Counted from the first letter of the stretch, positions 12,228 to 21,747 are shown. The stretch: DNA of 64,000 nucleotides from Halosolutus gelatinilyticus (GCF_023028105.1 NZ_CP095491.1:3286001-3350000); one strand, 5' to 3'. Program-made: numbers and translations. Notes: generated by a model from the letters alone, not told the origin.

Positions 12228-13583
12228 ATGCGAGAACACGTCCTGCTGATCGGCGGTGGCGGCCGCGAGCACGCCATCGCTCGCGCGCTCGAGGACAGCG
12301 AGGCAACGCTTTACGCCTGCGCGGGGAACCGCAACCCCGGCATCGCCCGGATCGCGAACGAGTTCGAGACGCTCGAGACGACCGATCCCGAGGCGGTCGT
12401 CGAGTACGCGAAAGCAGTCGACGCGACGATCGCCGTCGTCGGCCCCGAGGCGCCGCTCGCGGCCGGCGTCGCGGACGCCCTCGAGGAGGCCGGCGTCTAC
12501 GCGTTCGGGCCGAAGGAGGCCGACGCCCGCATCGAGACGGACAAGGCGTTTCAGCGGCGGTTCATGGCGGAAAACGACATCCCCGGCTGCCCGGACTTCG
12601 AAACCTTCGACGACTCTGAGGCCGCTTGCGACTTCATCGACGAGTACGACGGCGACCTCGCGATCAAGCCCGCCGGCCTCACGGGCGGGAAGGGCGTGAA
12701 GGTCATCGGCGATCAGGTCACCGCCGAGGAGGGCAAGGCGTACATCCGGGAGTCGGATTACGATCGGATCGTCCTCGAAGAGCGGCTGGTCGGCGAGGAG
12801 GTCACGATCCAGGCGATCGTCGCGAACGGCGGATTCGAGACCGCGCCCGCGGTCCAGGACCACAAGCGCGCCTACGAGGGCGACGAGGGGCCGAACACCG
12901 GCGGGATGGGCAGCTACTCCGACGCGACGTTCGAACTGCCGTTCATGACTGAGGACGACTACGAGCGGGCAGTCGAGATCATCGAGGCGACCGTCGACGC
13001 CCTCGACGACTATCGCGGCATCCTCTACGGCCAGTTCATGCTCACGGCCGAGGGGCCGAAGGTCGTCGAGTTCAACGCCCGTTTCGGCGACCCCGAGGCG
13101 ATGAACACGCTGCCGGTCCTCGAGATCGACTTCCTCGACGTGCTCGTCGCCGCCCGCGACGGCGAGGCACCGCCGGAACTCGAATTTGCAGACCAGGCGA
13201 CGGTGTGCAAGTACGCCGTGCCGGAGGGGTACCCGACCGACCCGAAGGCCGGCGCGGAGGTTCAGGTGGACGAAGAGAGCGTGGCGCGGTCGGTCCGCGC
13301 CACGGAGAAATCGAGCGGGGAGCAAGACGACCCGCGAGAGAGCGCGGACGACGCCGTGCTCTTCTACGCCAGCGTGGACGAGCGCGACGACGGAATCTAC
13401 ACGACAACCTCCCGATCGTTCGCCGTCGTCGGGCTCGCGGATACGATCGACGAGGCCGAGGCGATCGCCGAGGACGCCCTCGAAGTGGCCGGCGAGGAGG
13501 GGCTACACATGCGCCACGACATCGGGAAAGCTGATCTCGTCCAGCGGCGGATCGATCACATGACCGAGCTCCGCGGCGAGTAG
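12228..13583 (+). CDS. purD: Phosphoribosylamine-glycine ligase (GAR synthetase)
   Basis: 451 residues from ATG 12228. It ligates glycine to phosphoribosylamine with ATP, the second step of purine synthesis. ATP-grasp features are plain: LLIGGGGREHAIARAL at the N-terminus, KPAGLTGGKGVKV, EERLVGEEVTIQAI, NTGGMGSYSD and VVEFNARFGDPEAMN. Near residues 352-371 a polar insertion (ARSVRATEKSSGEQDDPRES) is encoded by the palindromic element at 13280-13338, between VQVDEESV and the strand VLFYASVDERDDGIYTT. A related element overlaps the stop codon. purM lies 10 kb away. Confidence 0.95.
   Translation: MREHVLLIGGGGREHAIARALEDSEATLYACAGNRNPGIARIANEFETLETTDPEAVVEYAKAVDATIAVVGPEAPLAAGVADALEEAGVYAFGPKEADARIETDKAFQRRFMAENDIPGCPDFETFDDSEAACDFIDEYDGDLAIKPAGLTGGKGVKVIGDQVTAEEGKAYIRESDYDRIVLEERLVGEEVTIQAIVANGGFETAPAVQDHKRAYEGDEGPNTGGMGSYSDATFELPFMTEDDYERAVEIIEATVDALDDYRGILYGQFMLTAEGPKVVEFNARFGDPEAMNTLPVLEIDFLDVLVAARDGEAPPELEFADQATVCKYAVPEGYPTDPKAGAEVQVDEESVARSVRATEKSSGEQDDPRESADDAVLFYASVDERDDGIYTTTSRSFAVVGLADTIDEAEAIAEDALEVAGEEGLHMRHDIGKADLVQRRIDHMTELRGE
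13280..13338 (+). repeat. Hairpin-plus-tail palindromic element in purD
   Basis: Stem arms CGTGGCGCGG (13280-13289) and CCGCGCCACG (13295-13304) surround loop TCGGT. A six-base spacer GAGAAA follows, then a tail TCGAGCGGGG to CCCGCGAG (13311-13338). Order, spacing and tail match the acnA copy. It is in frame in purD. Confidence 0.8.
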
Positions 13584-13616
13584 CGCGGAAAATAGTGCGG
13601 CGAGTACCGCGAGACG
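13575..13616 (+). repeat. Related element copy overlapping the purD stop codon
   Basis: GGCGAGTAGCGCGGAA at 13575-13590 is identical over 16 bases to the methyltransferase copy read in its gene sense (34910-34895). It is followed by GCGGCGA and CCGCGAGAC as in that copy, but the central stem is missing. The TAG inside the shared 16-mer (13581-13583) is the purD stop codon. Confidence 0.55.
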
Positions 13617-13643
13617 GTCCGGACCTCCGATTCAGATCGTCGC

Positions 13644-14009
13644 CTATCCGTCCGCGCTCGATTCTTCGTCCGTCCCGTCCGTGATCTCGTCCGTCTCGTC
13701 CGACACCGTCGAGCTGAGATCCGCCGTATCGACGTCCGAGCCCAGTTCGTCCGGATCGATCGCCTCGTCGAGCGTCTGCGGATCCGTCACGGCCTCCAGC
13801 CCACGGGCTTCGACCGCGTTCTTGATCGTCGAGGCGTCGAGCGCGGCGTCGATCGAGTCGCCGTCGGACGCCGAGGCCGATCGCAGGGCGCGCCGGACCG
13901 CGACGTAGCCGACCAGCGCCAGGCCGCCGGAGGCGATCGCTCCCGGAATACCGTAGCGTTTGTAGCCGAACGTGACCGCTTTCTTGCCGAGCGTGAACGC
14001 GCCGATCAT
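13644..14009 (-). CDS. Small membrane-anchored acidic protein, unknown
   Basis: About 121 residues from ATG 14009 (a GTG at 14018 adds three). The N-terminal third carries one or two hydrophobic stretches (IGAFTLGKKAVTFGYKRY then GIPGAIASGGLALVGYVAV). The rest is very acidic and Ser/Thr-rich, ending in EITDGTDEESSADG. This suggests a membrane anchor with a disordered soluble tail. I do not recognise a family. Confidence 0.6.
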   Translation of the reverse strand: MIGAFTLGKKAVTFGYKRYGIPGAIASGGLALVGYVAVRRALRSASASDGDSIDAALDASTIKNAVEARGLEAVTDPQTLDEAIDPDELGSDVDTADLSSTVSDETDEITDGTDEESSADG

Positions 14010-14243
14010 GAACGTCACTTGGCTCGATAGTCGGAAGAGGGTAGGGCTTTCAGTGTGAGGCCCGTCCGCAGCGCAGTCCTCGCGGTGCTCACCCCCCGTC
14101 TCGGCGTGATCGGTCGTTCGGCGGCCGTCGACCTGATTGTCTCCGATCGACGACTGTGATCGAACCTACCAATCCCGTGGAACAAAGTGCTCGCGGGTCG
14201 CACACTACGACAGAGACCGATCTCGAGTTTTCAGGATCCAGAA

Positions 14244-16505
14244 ATGACGTCGATGCAGATTATCGAACCGCTCGGACACCACGAACTGTTCCTCGTCATC
14301 GCCCAGCTTACGGTGTTGCTGTTCGTCGCCCGGACGCTGGGCGAAGCCTTCCGGTCGATCGGCCAGCCGGCGGTCGTCGGCGAACTGCTCGCGGGCGTCC
14401 TCCTCGGCCCGTCGGTGCTCGGACTGATCGCGCCGGGGATCTACGAGGCGCTGTTCGTCGTGCCGGCGGATCAGTTCCACCTGCTCGAAGTGATCTCCTG
14501 GCTCGGGCTCATCATGCTGTTGATCGTCACCGGGCTCGAGACGGACATCGACCTCATCCTCAACAAGGGCCGAACGGCGATCGTCCTCTCGCTCGGGGGG
14601 ATCCTCGTTCCGTTCGCGACCGGGTTCGGCCTGGGATGGGTTATGCCAACGGAGTTCATCGCGGCGCCCGAGCAGCGGGTCGTCTTCAGCCTCTTTCTCG
14701 CGACCGCGATGAGCATCTCCGCGATCCCGGTCATCGCCAAGGTGCTCATCGAACTCGACGTGATCCGTCGCGACATCGGCCAGTTGATCCTCGCGGCGGG
14801 AATGGTCGACGACACGATCGGGTGGATCCTCCTGGCGACGGTCGCGGGGCTCGCTCGAACGGGCGTCTTCGACGTTAGATCCGCGCTCACGACGATCCTC
14901 TCGGTGATCGTCTTCCTCGGTCTCGCCTTCACGATCGGCCGACGGATCACGTTCGAACTCATCCGCTGGGTCGACAACGTCTTCGGCAGCGACGCCGCGA
15001 TGCTATCGACGCTCATGCTGCTCGCGCTCGCCGCGGGGGCGCTGACCCAGTACATGGGTCTCGAGGCGATTCTCGGCGCGTTCGTCGTCGGCGTCCTGGT
15101 CGGGCAGGTCAAGCGGTTCGACTACGACCTCCGGCACACGTTCGAGGTGATCACCCTCTCGATCTTCGCGCCTATCTTCTTCGCGATCGCCGGCCTCCGG
15201 ATGGACGTCGTCGCGCTGCTCGACCCGACGGTGTTCGGCGTCGGCCTCGTCGTCCTCGGGGTGGCCTGCGTCGGCAAGTTCGGCGGCATCATGGGCGTCT
15301 CCCCCTTCGCCGGCCTCTCGCGGTGGGAGGGGATCACGATCGGCGGCGGGATGAACGCCCGCGGGGCGATGGAGATCGTCGTTGCGACGATCGGCCTCGC
15401 CGCCGGCATCCTGACGACCGAGATGTACAGCATCATCGTCGCCGTCGCAATCGCGACGTCGCTGATGGCGCCCGCGATCATGCGGTGGTCGATTCCGAAG
15501 ATCGAGATGAGTCCCGACGAGCGCGAGCGCATCGATCGGGAGGCGTACCTCCAGGGGAGTTTCGTCGAGAACATTACCCGGGTCCTGCTCCCGACCCGCG
15601 GCGGCGTCGACACCCGGTACGCGGCACGCCTGCTGTCCCCGCTGCTCCGTGATCGAGAGATCGAACTCGACGTCCTCTGCGTGAGCGAGTCGCGCGACGC
15701 CGGCGGCGGACGAGCGGCGGAGATCGGAACCCGAATTCAACGCGGCCTCGTCGCGTGGCTGCGACCGACCGTCCGGGAGTCCAACACCGCCGTCGACTCC
15801 ACCGAGGCCGATCGGATCTTCGACTCCGTCGAGGCTCGCCTGGGCGACCAGACGCGACAGCCGAGACGGATCACGCGGGAACGGGACGACAGCGTCGCCG
15901 AGACGATCCTCGACGAGGCCTCGGTCGGCTACGATCTGGTCGTTCTCGGCGAGGCGGGTACCGGGCGAGATCCCGACGAGCCGCTGTTCAGCGAGACGGT
16001 CGATCGGGTCATCCAGGAGGCGCCGTGTCCCGCGATGATCGTCAGCGCGCAGGCCGCAACGGACGACGTCCCCGACGATCCGATCGATCGAATACTGCTG
16101 CCGACGATCGGGACGATGTCGAGTCGGTACGCCGCCGAACTCGCCTTCGCGATCGCCGCGAGGGAGGACGCGCTCGTCGAAATCGTCTACGTGGTCGACG
16201 AGCCCCGAGCCGACGAGCAGTTCGCCGGCGACCCCGACCTCGCCCAGCAGGTGGGGATCGGCGAGCAGATCGTCGAGCGCGAGGCGGCGTTCGGTAGACA
16301 GCTCGGCGCCTCGGTGCTGACGACGGTGACGACCGCGAAGACTCCCGAAGTCGAACTCGTCGAACACGCCGTCCGGACCGACGCCGACGCGATCGTCATG
16401 GGATCGGATCTGCGGTCGATCTCGCGACGGGCGTTCCTCGGGCAGCGGGTCGAGCACGTCGTCCGAAACGCGCCGTGTCCAGTCGCGGTGCTCAGTGCGG
16501 ACTGA
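14244..16505 (+). CDS. CPA2 cation:proton antiporter fused to two universal stress (Usp) domains
   Basis: 753 residues from ATG 14244. The first ~420 residues are a KefB/NapA-like monovalent cation/proton antiporter with many membrane helices: VVGELLAGVLLGPSVLGL, LIVTGLETDIDL, ATAMSISAIPVIAKVL and GGGMNARGAMEIVVATIGLA. The cytosolic C-terminus holds two Usp-like repeats, each ending in an APCPAMIV / APCPVAVL strand and containing nucleotide-loop sequences (VLGEAGTGRD, VMGSDLRS). The Usp part probably gates or tunes the antiporter. The ion cannot be assigned. Confidence 0.88.
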   Translation: MTSMQIIEPLGHHELFLVIAQLTVLLFVARTLGEAFRSIGQPAVVGELLAGVLLGPSVLGLIAPGIYEALFVVPADQFHLLEVISWLGLIMLLIVTGLETDIDLILNKGRTAIVLSLGGILVPFATGFGLGWVMPTEFIAAPEQRVVFSLFLATAMSISAIPVIAKVLIELDVIRRDIGQLILAAGMVDDTIGWILLATVAGLARTGVFDVRSALTTILSVIVFLGLAFTIGRRITFELIRWVDNVFGSDAAMLSTLMLLALAAGALTQYMGLEAILGAFVVGVLVGQVKRFDYDLRHTFEVITLSIFAPIFFAIAGLRMDVVALLDPTVFGVGLVVLGVACVGKFGGIMGVSPFAGLSRWEGITIGGGMNARGAMEIVVATIGLAAGILTTEMYSIIVAVAIATSLMAPAIMRWSIPKIEMSPDERERIDREAYLQGSFVENITRVLLPTRGGVDTRYAARLLSPLLRDREIELDVLCVSESRDAGGGRAAEIGTRIQRGLVAWLRPTVRESNTAVDSTEADRIFDSVEARLGDQTRQPRRITRERDDSVAETILDEASVGYDLVVLGEAGTGRDPDEPLFSETVDRVIQEAPCPAMIVSAQAATDDVPDDPIDRILLPTIGTMSSRYAAELAFAIAAREDALVEIVYVVDEPRADEQFAGDPDLAQQVGIGEQIVEREAAFGRQLGASVLTTVTTAKTPEVELVEHAVRTDADAIVMGSDLRSISRRAFLGQRVEHVVRNAPCPVAVLSAD

Positions 16506-16577
16506 GTCGAGGAGCCGGAGCCCGAGCGGGCGACGATCCGAGCGATCCGGGCGCTTGTTCCGGATCGGACGCGATCG

Positions 16578-17918
16578 TCACCTCGAATCGTCCGCGTCGT
16601 CGATCGCCTCGAAGAGGAGCCGGGCGCCGAGGTCGATCTCGCGTTCGGTCACGTCCAGCGGCGGCAGCAGTCGGAGCGTCTTGTAGCCGCAGCCGAGGGT
16701 GAGCAAGCCGCGCTCGAACGCCGCCTCGACGACGGCCTCGCGGCGCGCTTTGGTGTCGAACTCGACGGCGACCATCAGCCCGCGACCGCGGACGTCGACC
16801 ACCGCCTCGCGATCCCGTTCCTCGACGACGGCTCTGAGCTGCTCGCCGCGCTCGCGGACGTTCTCGAGGAGGTTCTCCTCGTGAATCGCGTCGATCGTCA
16901 GCACGCCCTGCATCGCGGCGATGAGGTCGCCGGCGCCCCAGGTGGAGGAGAGTCGCCCGGTCCGCTCGGGAAACACGTCCGATCGGGAGACGGTCGCGCC
17001 GACGCGCAGCCCCTTCGCGCTGGTGATGACGTCCGGCGTGAGGTCGAGGTGGTCGACGGCCCAGAGTTCGCCGGTGCGACCGAGCCCGGACTGGATCTCG
17101 TCCGCGATGATCTTGACGCTGTAGCGGTCCCGGATCGCTTCGAGGTCGCGGGCGAACTCGGGGTGGGCGGCCCGGTAGCCGCCCTCTCCCTGGATCGGTT
17201 CGAGGATCACGAACGCGAGTTCGTCGGGATCGATGATCCCTCGGTCGGGGTCGAGTTTGTCCGCGAGGACGTTGCCGCCGGGGCCGTCGGTTCGCCAGCG
17301 GGTTTCGTACGCTTCGTCCGACGCCGGGTAAGGGACGCTGACGACGCCGGGAACCTCGGGATAGCCGGTTCGGTGGACGGCTTTCGATCGGTTGAGCGAG
17401 AGCGCGCCGAGGGTGCGACCGTGGAACGCCCCGTCGAAGGTGACCGCGCGGTGACCGCCCGACGCGTAGCAGATCTTGATGGCGTTCTCGACCGCCTCGG
17501 CCCCCGAGTTCGAGAGGAAGACCCGATCCATATCGTAGTGGTCGGTCATCGCGATCAGTCGATCCATCAGCTGCGTCGGGCCGGGGAAGTCGGGATCCTC
17601 GGGCGGCCCGCCGCCGCTGACGTAGAAATCTTGGCCGGCGATCTTCAGCGGATCGACGAGGTCGAACGCGTCGAGTCGGTCCCGGACCGCGGGGTTGTTG
17701 TAGCCGAGCGGCGCGGCGGCGACGTGGCTCGTAAAGTCCATGAGAACGTTGCCGTCCACGTCGGTGCAGAAGGGGCCGATCGCGTCGGCCTGGGCGTCCC
17801 AGACGAATTCGTAGACGTAGGTGCTCGGGGCGGCGAACTCGTGGTGGTAGTCGACCCACCGCTTCGCTCGCTCGCCGGGTATCCGCTCGACCTGCGGCTC
17901 GACCGTGTCTCGGTCCAT
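16578..17918 (-). CDS. Class III (ornithine/GABA-type) PLP aminotransferase
   Basis: 446 residues from ATG 17918. Class III hallmarks are FLSNSGAEAVENAIK (phosphate binding), FHGRTLGALSLN, ILEPIQGEGGY, IIADEIQSGLGRTGELWAVDH (Asp-Glu of the PLP pyridine contact) and SAKGL with the Schiff-base lysine. It moves an amino group from an omega-amino compound to 2-oxoglutarate or pyruvate; GABA, ornithine and related substrates are all possible. A TATA-like AGTAAAAATAC (reverse strand) lies at 17941-17951, giving a short or absent leader. Confidence 0.88.
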   Translation of the reverse strand: MDRDTVEPQVERIPGERAKRWVDYHHEFAAPSTYVYEFVWDAQADAIGPFCTDVDGNVLMDFTSHVAAAPLGYNNPAVRDRLDAFDLVDPLKIAGQDFYVSGGGPPEDPDFPGPTQLMDRLIAMTDHYDMDRVFLSNSGAEAVENAIKICYASGGHRAVTFDGAFHGRTLGALSLNRSKAVHRTGYPEVPGVVSVPYPASDEAYETRWRTDGPGGNVLADKLDPDRGIIDPDELAFVILEPIQGEGGYRAAHPEFARDLEAIRDRYSVKIIADEIQSGLGRTGELWAVDHLDLTPDVITSAKGLRVGATVSRSDVFPERTGRLSSTWGAGDLIAAMQGVLTIDAIHEENLLENVRERGEQLRAVVEERDREAVVDVRGRGLMVAVEFDTKARREAVVEAAFERGLLTLGCGYKTLRLLPPLDVTEREIDLGARLLFEAIDDADDSR

Positions 17919-17952
17919 GGATCCATTTGGAGCGCCGGTGAGTAAAAATACC

Positions 17953-17967
17953 CGATGTTTTTCATCG
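17953..17967. promoter_or_regulatory. Inverted repeat upstream of the class III aminotransferase TATA box
   Basis: Arms CGATG and CATCG with spacer TTTTT. It abuts the presumed TATA/BRE of the aminotransferase on its upstream side, a position suited to an activator or repressor such as an Lrp-type protein. Short, so it could be chance. Confidence 0.3.
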
Positions 17968-18096
17968 AATACCGACGCTGGAACCAGATCTGTCCAGTTC
18001 CGTCGCAAATGATCGCACGATCGCTCTCGAACCGACACCGGTGATCGGATCTGCGTGACGAACGCCCCTCCCACGGTGAAGACGTGTCCGACGTCG

Positions 18097-19173
18097 TCAC
18101 GTCGGCGCGATGCCGCCGTCGTTTCTCGACACCAGGTACAACGCGAACGAGGACAGCCAGTGGGCCCCGGCGTAATCGTCGGTGAACGCCCGCGCCAGGC
18201 CGCGTTCGGCGTGTCGCTTCGCGCTGCGTTCGAGCGGGTCGGCGTACCGGTGCCCGTCGAGAACAGCCGCGACGTCGGCCAGACACCACGCCTTCGAGAG
18301 GTTCAACCCGACGAGGTGGAGTTCGATACCACCGTCGTCCTTCGACTCCACCGATACGGGTTCGAGAAGCGAATCGTACGGTGCGGTCGTCACGTCGGGG
18401 AGGAAGCCGTCGATCCAGGCCGAGAACTCGTCGCGATCGAGGACGCGCCGCATCAGATCCGCCTCGACCAGCGCCGGCGACAGGAAGTCCCAGCCGAGGG
18501 GCTCGTACTCGATCGGATAGTCCTTGTCGTCGAGGAACATCTCCCGCGACGCGTCGACGGTCTCGGCCGCGAGCGAGTCGGCGCCGATCACCCGCGCGTA
18601 ATCGAGGACGCACTGCAGCGCGAACGCGGTGTTCTGGTGGGTGCCAACCCTGAACGGTCTCAATTGCGCGAGCAACTCGGTTTCGACGAGCGTTACGATG
18701 CGATCTTCGAGGGGACGAAGGACGTCCCGCCACTCCATCGCGCGATTGGAGTTCCACTGGTGGAGTTCCGCCGCGAGGCGCAGCAACCACGCCCAGCCGT
18801 AGGGTTTCTCGAAGGACTCGTTCCGCTCGAAGTACGCGACTTCCCGGTCGACGTTCTCGGCCGTGAACCGCGCGTCCATCCCCGATCGGATCTCAGATTC
18901 GGCGGGGTGGTCGTCGAACAGCCGAAGCTGGCGGATCAGACACCAGTGGCTGTGCACCGCGGAGTGCCAGTCGAAACAGCCGTAAAACACCGGATGCTGC
19001 TCCGCCGGCCGCTCCCACTCGTCGGGGTCATCGATCGAACCGACCCAGTGTGGAAACTCCGTGTCGACGCTGTCCAGCGGATATCGCGAGAGGTCCGCCG
19101 CGAGGTCGGCGTCGATCAAATCGCTTCGTCCCGACAGGATTCGCTCCGGATCGACCGATTCAAAGGCTGTCAT
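18097..19173 (-). CDS. DUF2891 family protein
   Basis: 358 residues, full length for DUF2891. Typical sequences are HPVFYGCFDWHSAVHSHWCL near residues 60-80, FEKPYGWAWLLRLAAEL, GTHQNTAFALQCVLDYAR and the C-terminal GAHWLSSFALYLVS. It is a soluble, helix-rich protein that may have an (alpha/alpha) barrel fold; its reaction is unknown. A solitary gene between convergent and divergent neighbours. Confidence 0.8.
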   Translation of the reverse strand: MTAFESVDPERILSGRSDLIDADLAADLSRYPLDSVDTEFPHWVGSIDDPDEWERPAEQHPVFYGCFDWHSAVHSHWCLIRQLRLFDDHPAESEIRSGMDARFTAENVDREVAYFERNESFEKPYGWAWLLRLAAELHQWNSNRAMEWRDVLRPLEDRIVTLVETELLAQLRPFRVGTHQNTAFALQCVLDYARVIGADSLAAETVDASREMFLDDKDYPIEYEPLGWDFLSPALVEADLMRRVLDRDEFSAWIDGFLPDVTTAPYDSLLEPVSVESKDDGGIELHLVGLNLSKAWCLADVAAVLDGHRYADPLERSAKRHAERGLARAFTDDYAGAHWLSSFALYLVSRNDGGIAPT

Positions 19174-19340
19174 AGGTACAACAGGCCGGTAATTCCATTT
19201 CTATGTACTGGTCCTGTGCGACAGACTGGCACGATGGGCGTCAACGGGCGAACCGGGCGATGTGCACGCCGCTGACGAACGTGGCGCCGGCCGAAACCGA
19301 CCCGATCGGTTTCGAGGGAGGCGATCGGATCGATCAGCCC

Positions 19341-20642
19341 CTAGATGACGACGATGGCTGCCGCCGCGACGGCGCCGCCGATCAGGAGGAGCGCGCTGTA
19401 GGTCGCGACCTGATTGCGGAAGCCGTCGTTCGTCGAGGTCGCCGCGAGCATCGCCTTCACGAGAATGCTCGAAACCGTCGCGAGCAGGATCGCGATCGTC
19501 GCTTCGGCGGCACCGAGTTGCCCGCCGCGGTAGAGGACGACCGCCGACGTCGTCGCGCCGGCACTGGAGACGAAGCCGCTCGCGACCGCCGTCGCGTAGA
19601 AGCCGAGGGTGCCGAACCAGTTCTCGGCCAGCGATCCGAAGACGAGGACGACGAGGAAGACGGCGCCGAAACCGAGGGCGTTCTTCAGCGAGAACGGGCT
19701 CTCGAGTTCCATCGGGCCGGATTCTCCCCAGTCCGCCGTGACGGCGGCGACCGCGAACGCGATCAGGATGACCGCCCCCAGCGGGACGATCGCCTCGACG
19801 AGAACCGGGGTGCCGCTACCCACCGTGAAGCCGACGGCGATCGCGAGGTTCCGGGCGGCCATCGCGGCGTTCGCGAGCAGGATCGCGGCGACGGCGTACG
19901 AGGATGCCTCGGGTCGCTGGCGGACGTGATCGAGCATCGTCCCGACGACGGCCGTCGAGGAGGCCAGCCCGCCGAAGAAGCCGGTGATCGCGATGCCCCG
20001 GCCGCCGTAGGTCGAGACGATCGCGTAGTTGACGATGCCGATCCCCGCGACGGCGACGACCATCAGCCAGATCACCTGCGGTTCGAGCGGGATCGTGATC
20101 GGGCCGACGGTGAGGTCGTACCGGGCAGGCAACAGCGGATAGATGACGAACGCCAGGATCGCGAACTCGGTCGTCGATCGCATCTCCTCGCGCGAGAGTC
20201 CCCACGCGAACGCGTGGAGCTCGCGTTTGAGCACGAGCAGCAGCGACGAGAGGACGGCCACGGTGACGCCCTCGATGATGAAATTGGCGGCGACGAGCGC
20301 CCCGACGCCATAGGCGACCAGCATCGAAACCGACGTCGTCAGCGAGAGCCCGGCGTCCTCTTCCTCGTCGAGCAGCCCCTTGACCGCGAGCAGGACGCCC
20401 TGGACGATCACGAGCAGCCCGCCGAGGATCAGCAGCCCCTGTCCGACGGTGGACTCTTCGAGCGCGAGAATGGTGAACACGGCGGCGAGCAGACTGATCA
20501 GTGAGAACGTCCGGATGCCGGCCGACTTCTGCGACCACTCGCGCTCCAGGCCGAGGAACATCCCCAGCGCGCCGGCGAGCGCGATTCGGACGACCGCGTC
20601 GTCGAGCGGGGCGTCCGCGAGTTGCAACGTAACTCCGTTCAC
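19341..20642 (-). CDS. MgtC/SapB-DUF4010 membrane protein
   Basis: 433 residues from GTG 20642. The N-terminal ~140 residues look like MgtC/SapB (ALGMFLGLEREWSQKSAGIRTFSLISLLAAVFT), and the rest is the DUF4010 membrane domain (ITGFFGGLASSTAVVGTM, GFVSSAGATTSAVVLYRGG). About 12 hydrophobic segments in total. A TATA box (TTTATA on the reverse strand, 20667-20672) sits 24 bases upstream of GTG 20642, which decides this leaderless start over the upstream ATG at 20678. A role in ion homeostasis is likely but unproven. Confidence 0.85.
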   Translation of the reverse strand: MNGVTLQLADAPLDDAVVRIALAGALGMFLGLEREWSQKSAGIRTFSLISLLAAVFTILALEESTVGQGLLILGGLLVIVQGVLLAVKGLLDEEEDAGLSLTTSVSMLVAYGVGALVAANFIIEGVTVAVLSSLLLVLKRELHAFAWGLSREEMRSTTEFAILAFVIYPLLPARYDLTVGPITIPLEPQVIWLMVVAVAGIGIVNYAIVSTYGGRGIAITGFFGGLASSTAVVGTMLDHVRQRPEASSYAVAAILLANAAMAARNLAIAVGFTVGSGTPVLVEAIVPLGAVILIAFAVAAVTADWGESGPMELESPFSLKNALGFGAVFLVVLVFGSLAENWFGTLGFYATAVASGFVSSAGATTSAVVLYRGGQLGAAEATIAILLATVSSILVKAMLAATSTNDGFRNQVATYSALLLIGGAVAAAAIVVI

Positions 20643-20981
20643 CCCCGATAATTTTCGCCGACCACGTATAAACGGCATGCCGACCATCACTCTCCGGCCG
20701 CGCAGGGCGCCTCGATCGGCGCACGTGACGGAAGCGTCCGCCACTATCGCTCTTCCTTCGGATCTGTCGACGGATTCGCGGGGTCCGCCTCACGTCTCCA
20801 CGTTCGCAATTCTGCCGCGGCCTCCCGACGGATCGATCGGAGCCGACGATCGCCGAACCGCGCAGAAGTTCAGACTTCAAGAACGGATGGCAGCATATCG
20901 GAAAACGAATTTTTTAGGTTGACAAAAATTGTTTTCCCATGGGTAACGTTTAAGGTGGTTGCGCGTGTACTGCGACATACG
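20643..20981. other. Gene-free stretch holding divergent promoters of the MgtC-like gene and dpsA
   Basis: 339 bases without a supportable gene. It contains the reverse-strand TATA box of the MgtC-like gene (20667-20672), the long inverted repeat at 20900-20937 and a forward TATA-like AACGTTTAAGG (20945-20955) for dpsA. Base composition turns sharply AT-rich after 20890. Confidence 0.6.
20900..20937. promoter_or_regulatory. Long inverted repeat (candidate operator) in the dpsA promoter
   Basis: Left arm GGAAAAC then G then AATTTTT; right arm AAAAATT then GTTTTCC. The arms are complementary over 14 bases with one bulged G, around a centre containing AGGTTGAC. TTAGG at 20914-20918 resembles a half-site of DtxR/SirR-type metal regulators. 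It lies directly upstream of the dpsA TATA box, so binding could block or recruit transcription factors. Iron or oxidative control is an inference from the gene it serves. Confidence 0.55.
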
Positions 20982-21527
20982 ATGAGCACCCAGAAAACCG
21001 TCCGTCAGTCGGCGGACTCCGTCGAGGGGAACGAGCTCCGGCTCGACCAGGAGAAAGCCGAACAGATCGTCGACGCGTTGAACACGGAGCTGGCGAACTC
21101 GTACGTCCTGTACCACCAGCTCAAGAAGCACCACTGGGTCGTCGAGGGCGCCGAGTTCCTTCCGCTCCACGAGTTCTTCGAGGAGGCCTACGAGCACGTC
21201 GAGGAAGCGGCCGACGTGATCGCCGAGCGCGCGCAGGCGCTCGGCGGCGTCCCCGTCTCCGGCCCCGCGAACCTCGAAGCGCGCGCGACGGTCGAGTTCG
21301 AGGGCGAAGACGTCTACGACATCCGGACGATGATGCGCAACGACCTCGAGATGTACGGCGACATCATCGAGTCGCTGCGCGACAGCATCGAACTCGCGGA
21401 GAACCTCGGCGACTACGCGACGGCCGAGATCCTGCGCGAGATCCTGGTGACGACCGAGGAGGACGGCCACCACTTCGAGCACTACCTCGAGGACGACACG
21501 CTGGTGCTCGAAGAGGCGACGAAGTAA
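20982..21527 (+). CDS. dpsA: DNA-protecting ferritin-like protein Dps
   Basis: 181 residues from ATG 20982. The ferritin-like four-helix protein of the Dps family stores iron and shields DNA from oxidative damage. The ferroxidase signature is visible: YHQLKKHHWVVEGAEFLPLHEFFEEAYEHVEEAADVIAERAQALGG, with His and Asp/Glu ligands. It closely follows the haloarchaeal DpsA pattern, including the long N-terminal tail and EEDGHHFEHYLED near the end. Monocistronic behind a structured, AT-rich promoter. Confidence 0.92.
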   Translation: MSTQKTVRQSADSVEGNELRLDQEKAEQIVDALNTELANSYVLYHQLKKHHWVVEGAEFLPLHEFFEEAYEHVEEAADVIAERAQALGGVPVSGPANLEARATVEFEGEDVYDIRTMMRNDLEMYGDIIESLRDSIELAENLGDYATAEILREILVTTEEDGHHFEHYLEDDTLVLEEATK

Positions 21528-21747
21528 TCGACGTCGAACGAGGCCGAGACGAAACCGCGTCGACGCCCGTCGATCCCATCATTTTGTGACGCGATCGGTA
21601 CACGACGAGTGGTGACGCCAGCTAGCGGATCGCATCGGTTCGAAACGGCCGTCGATCGCGAGGACCGAGTCCCGCGATCGACGGGGCACCCAGAAACCGT
21701 TCGTTCATCGAGACGAAGGAGATGCCACGAGACGCGAAGCGGACGCG

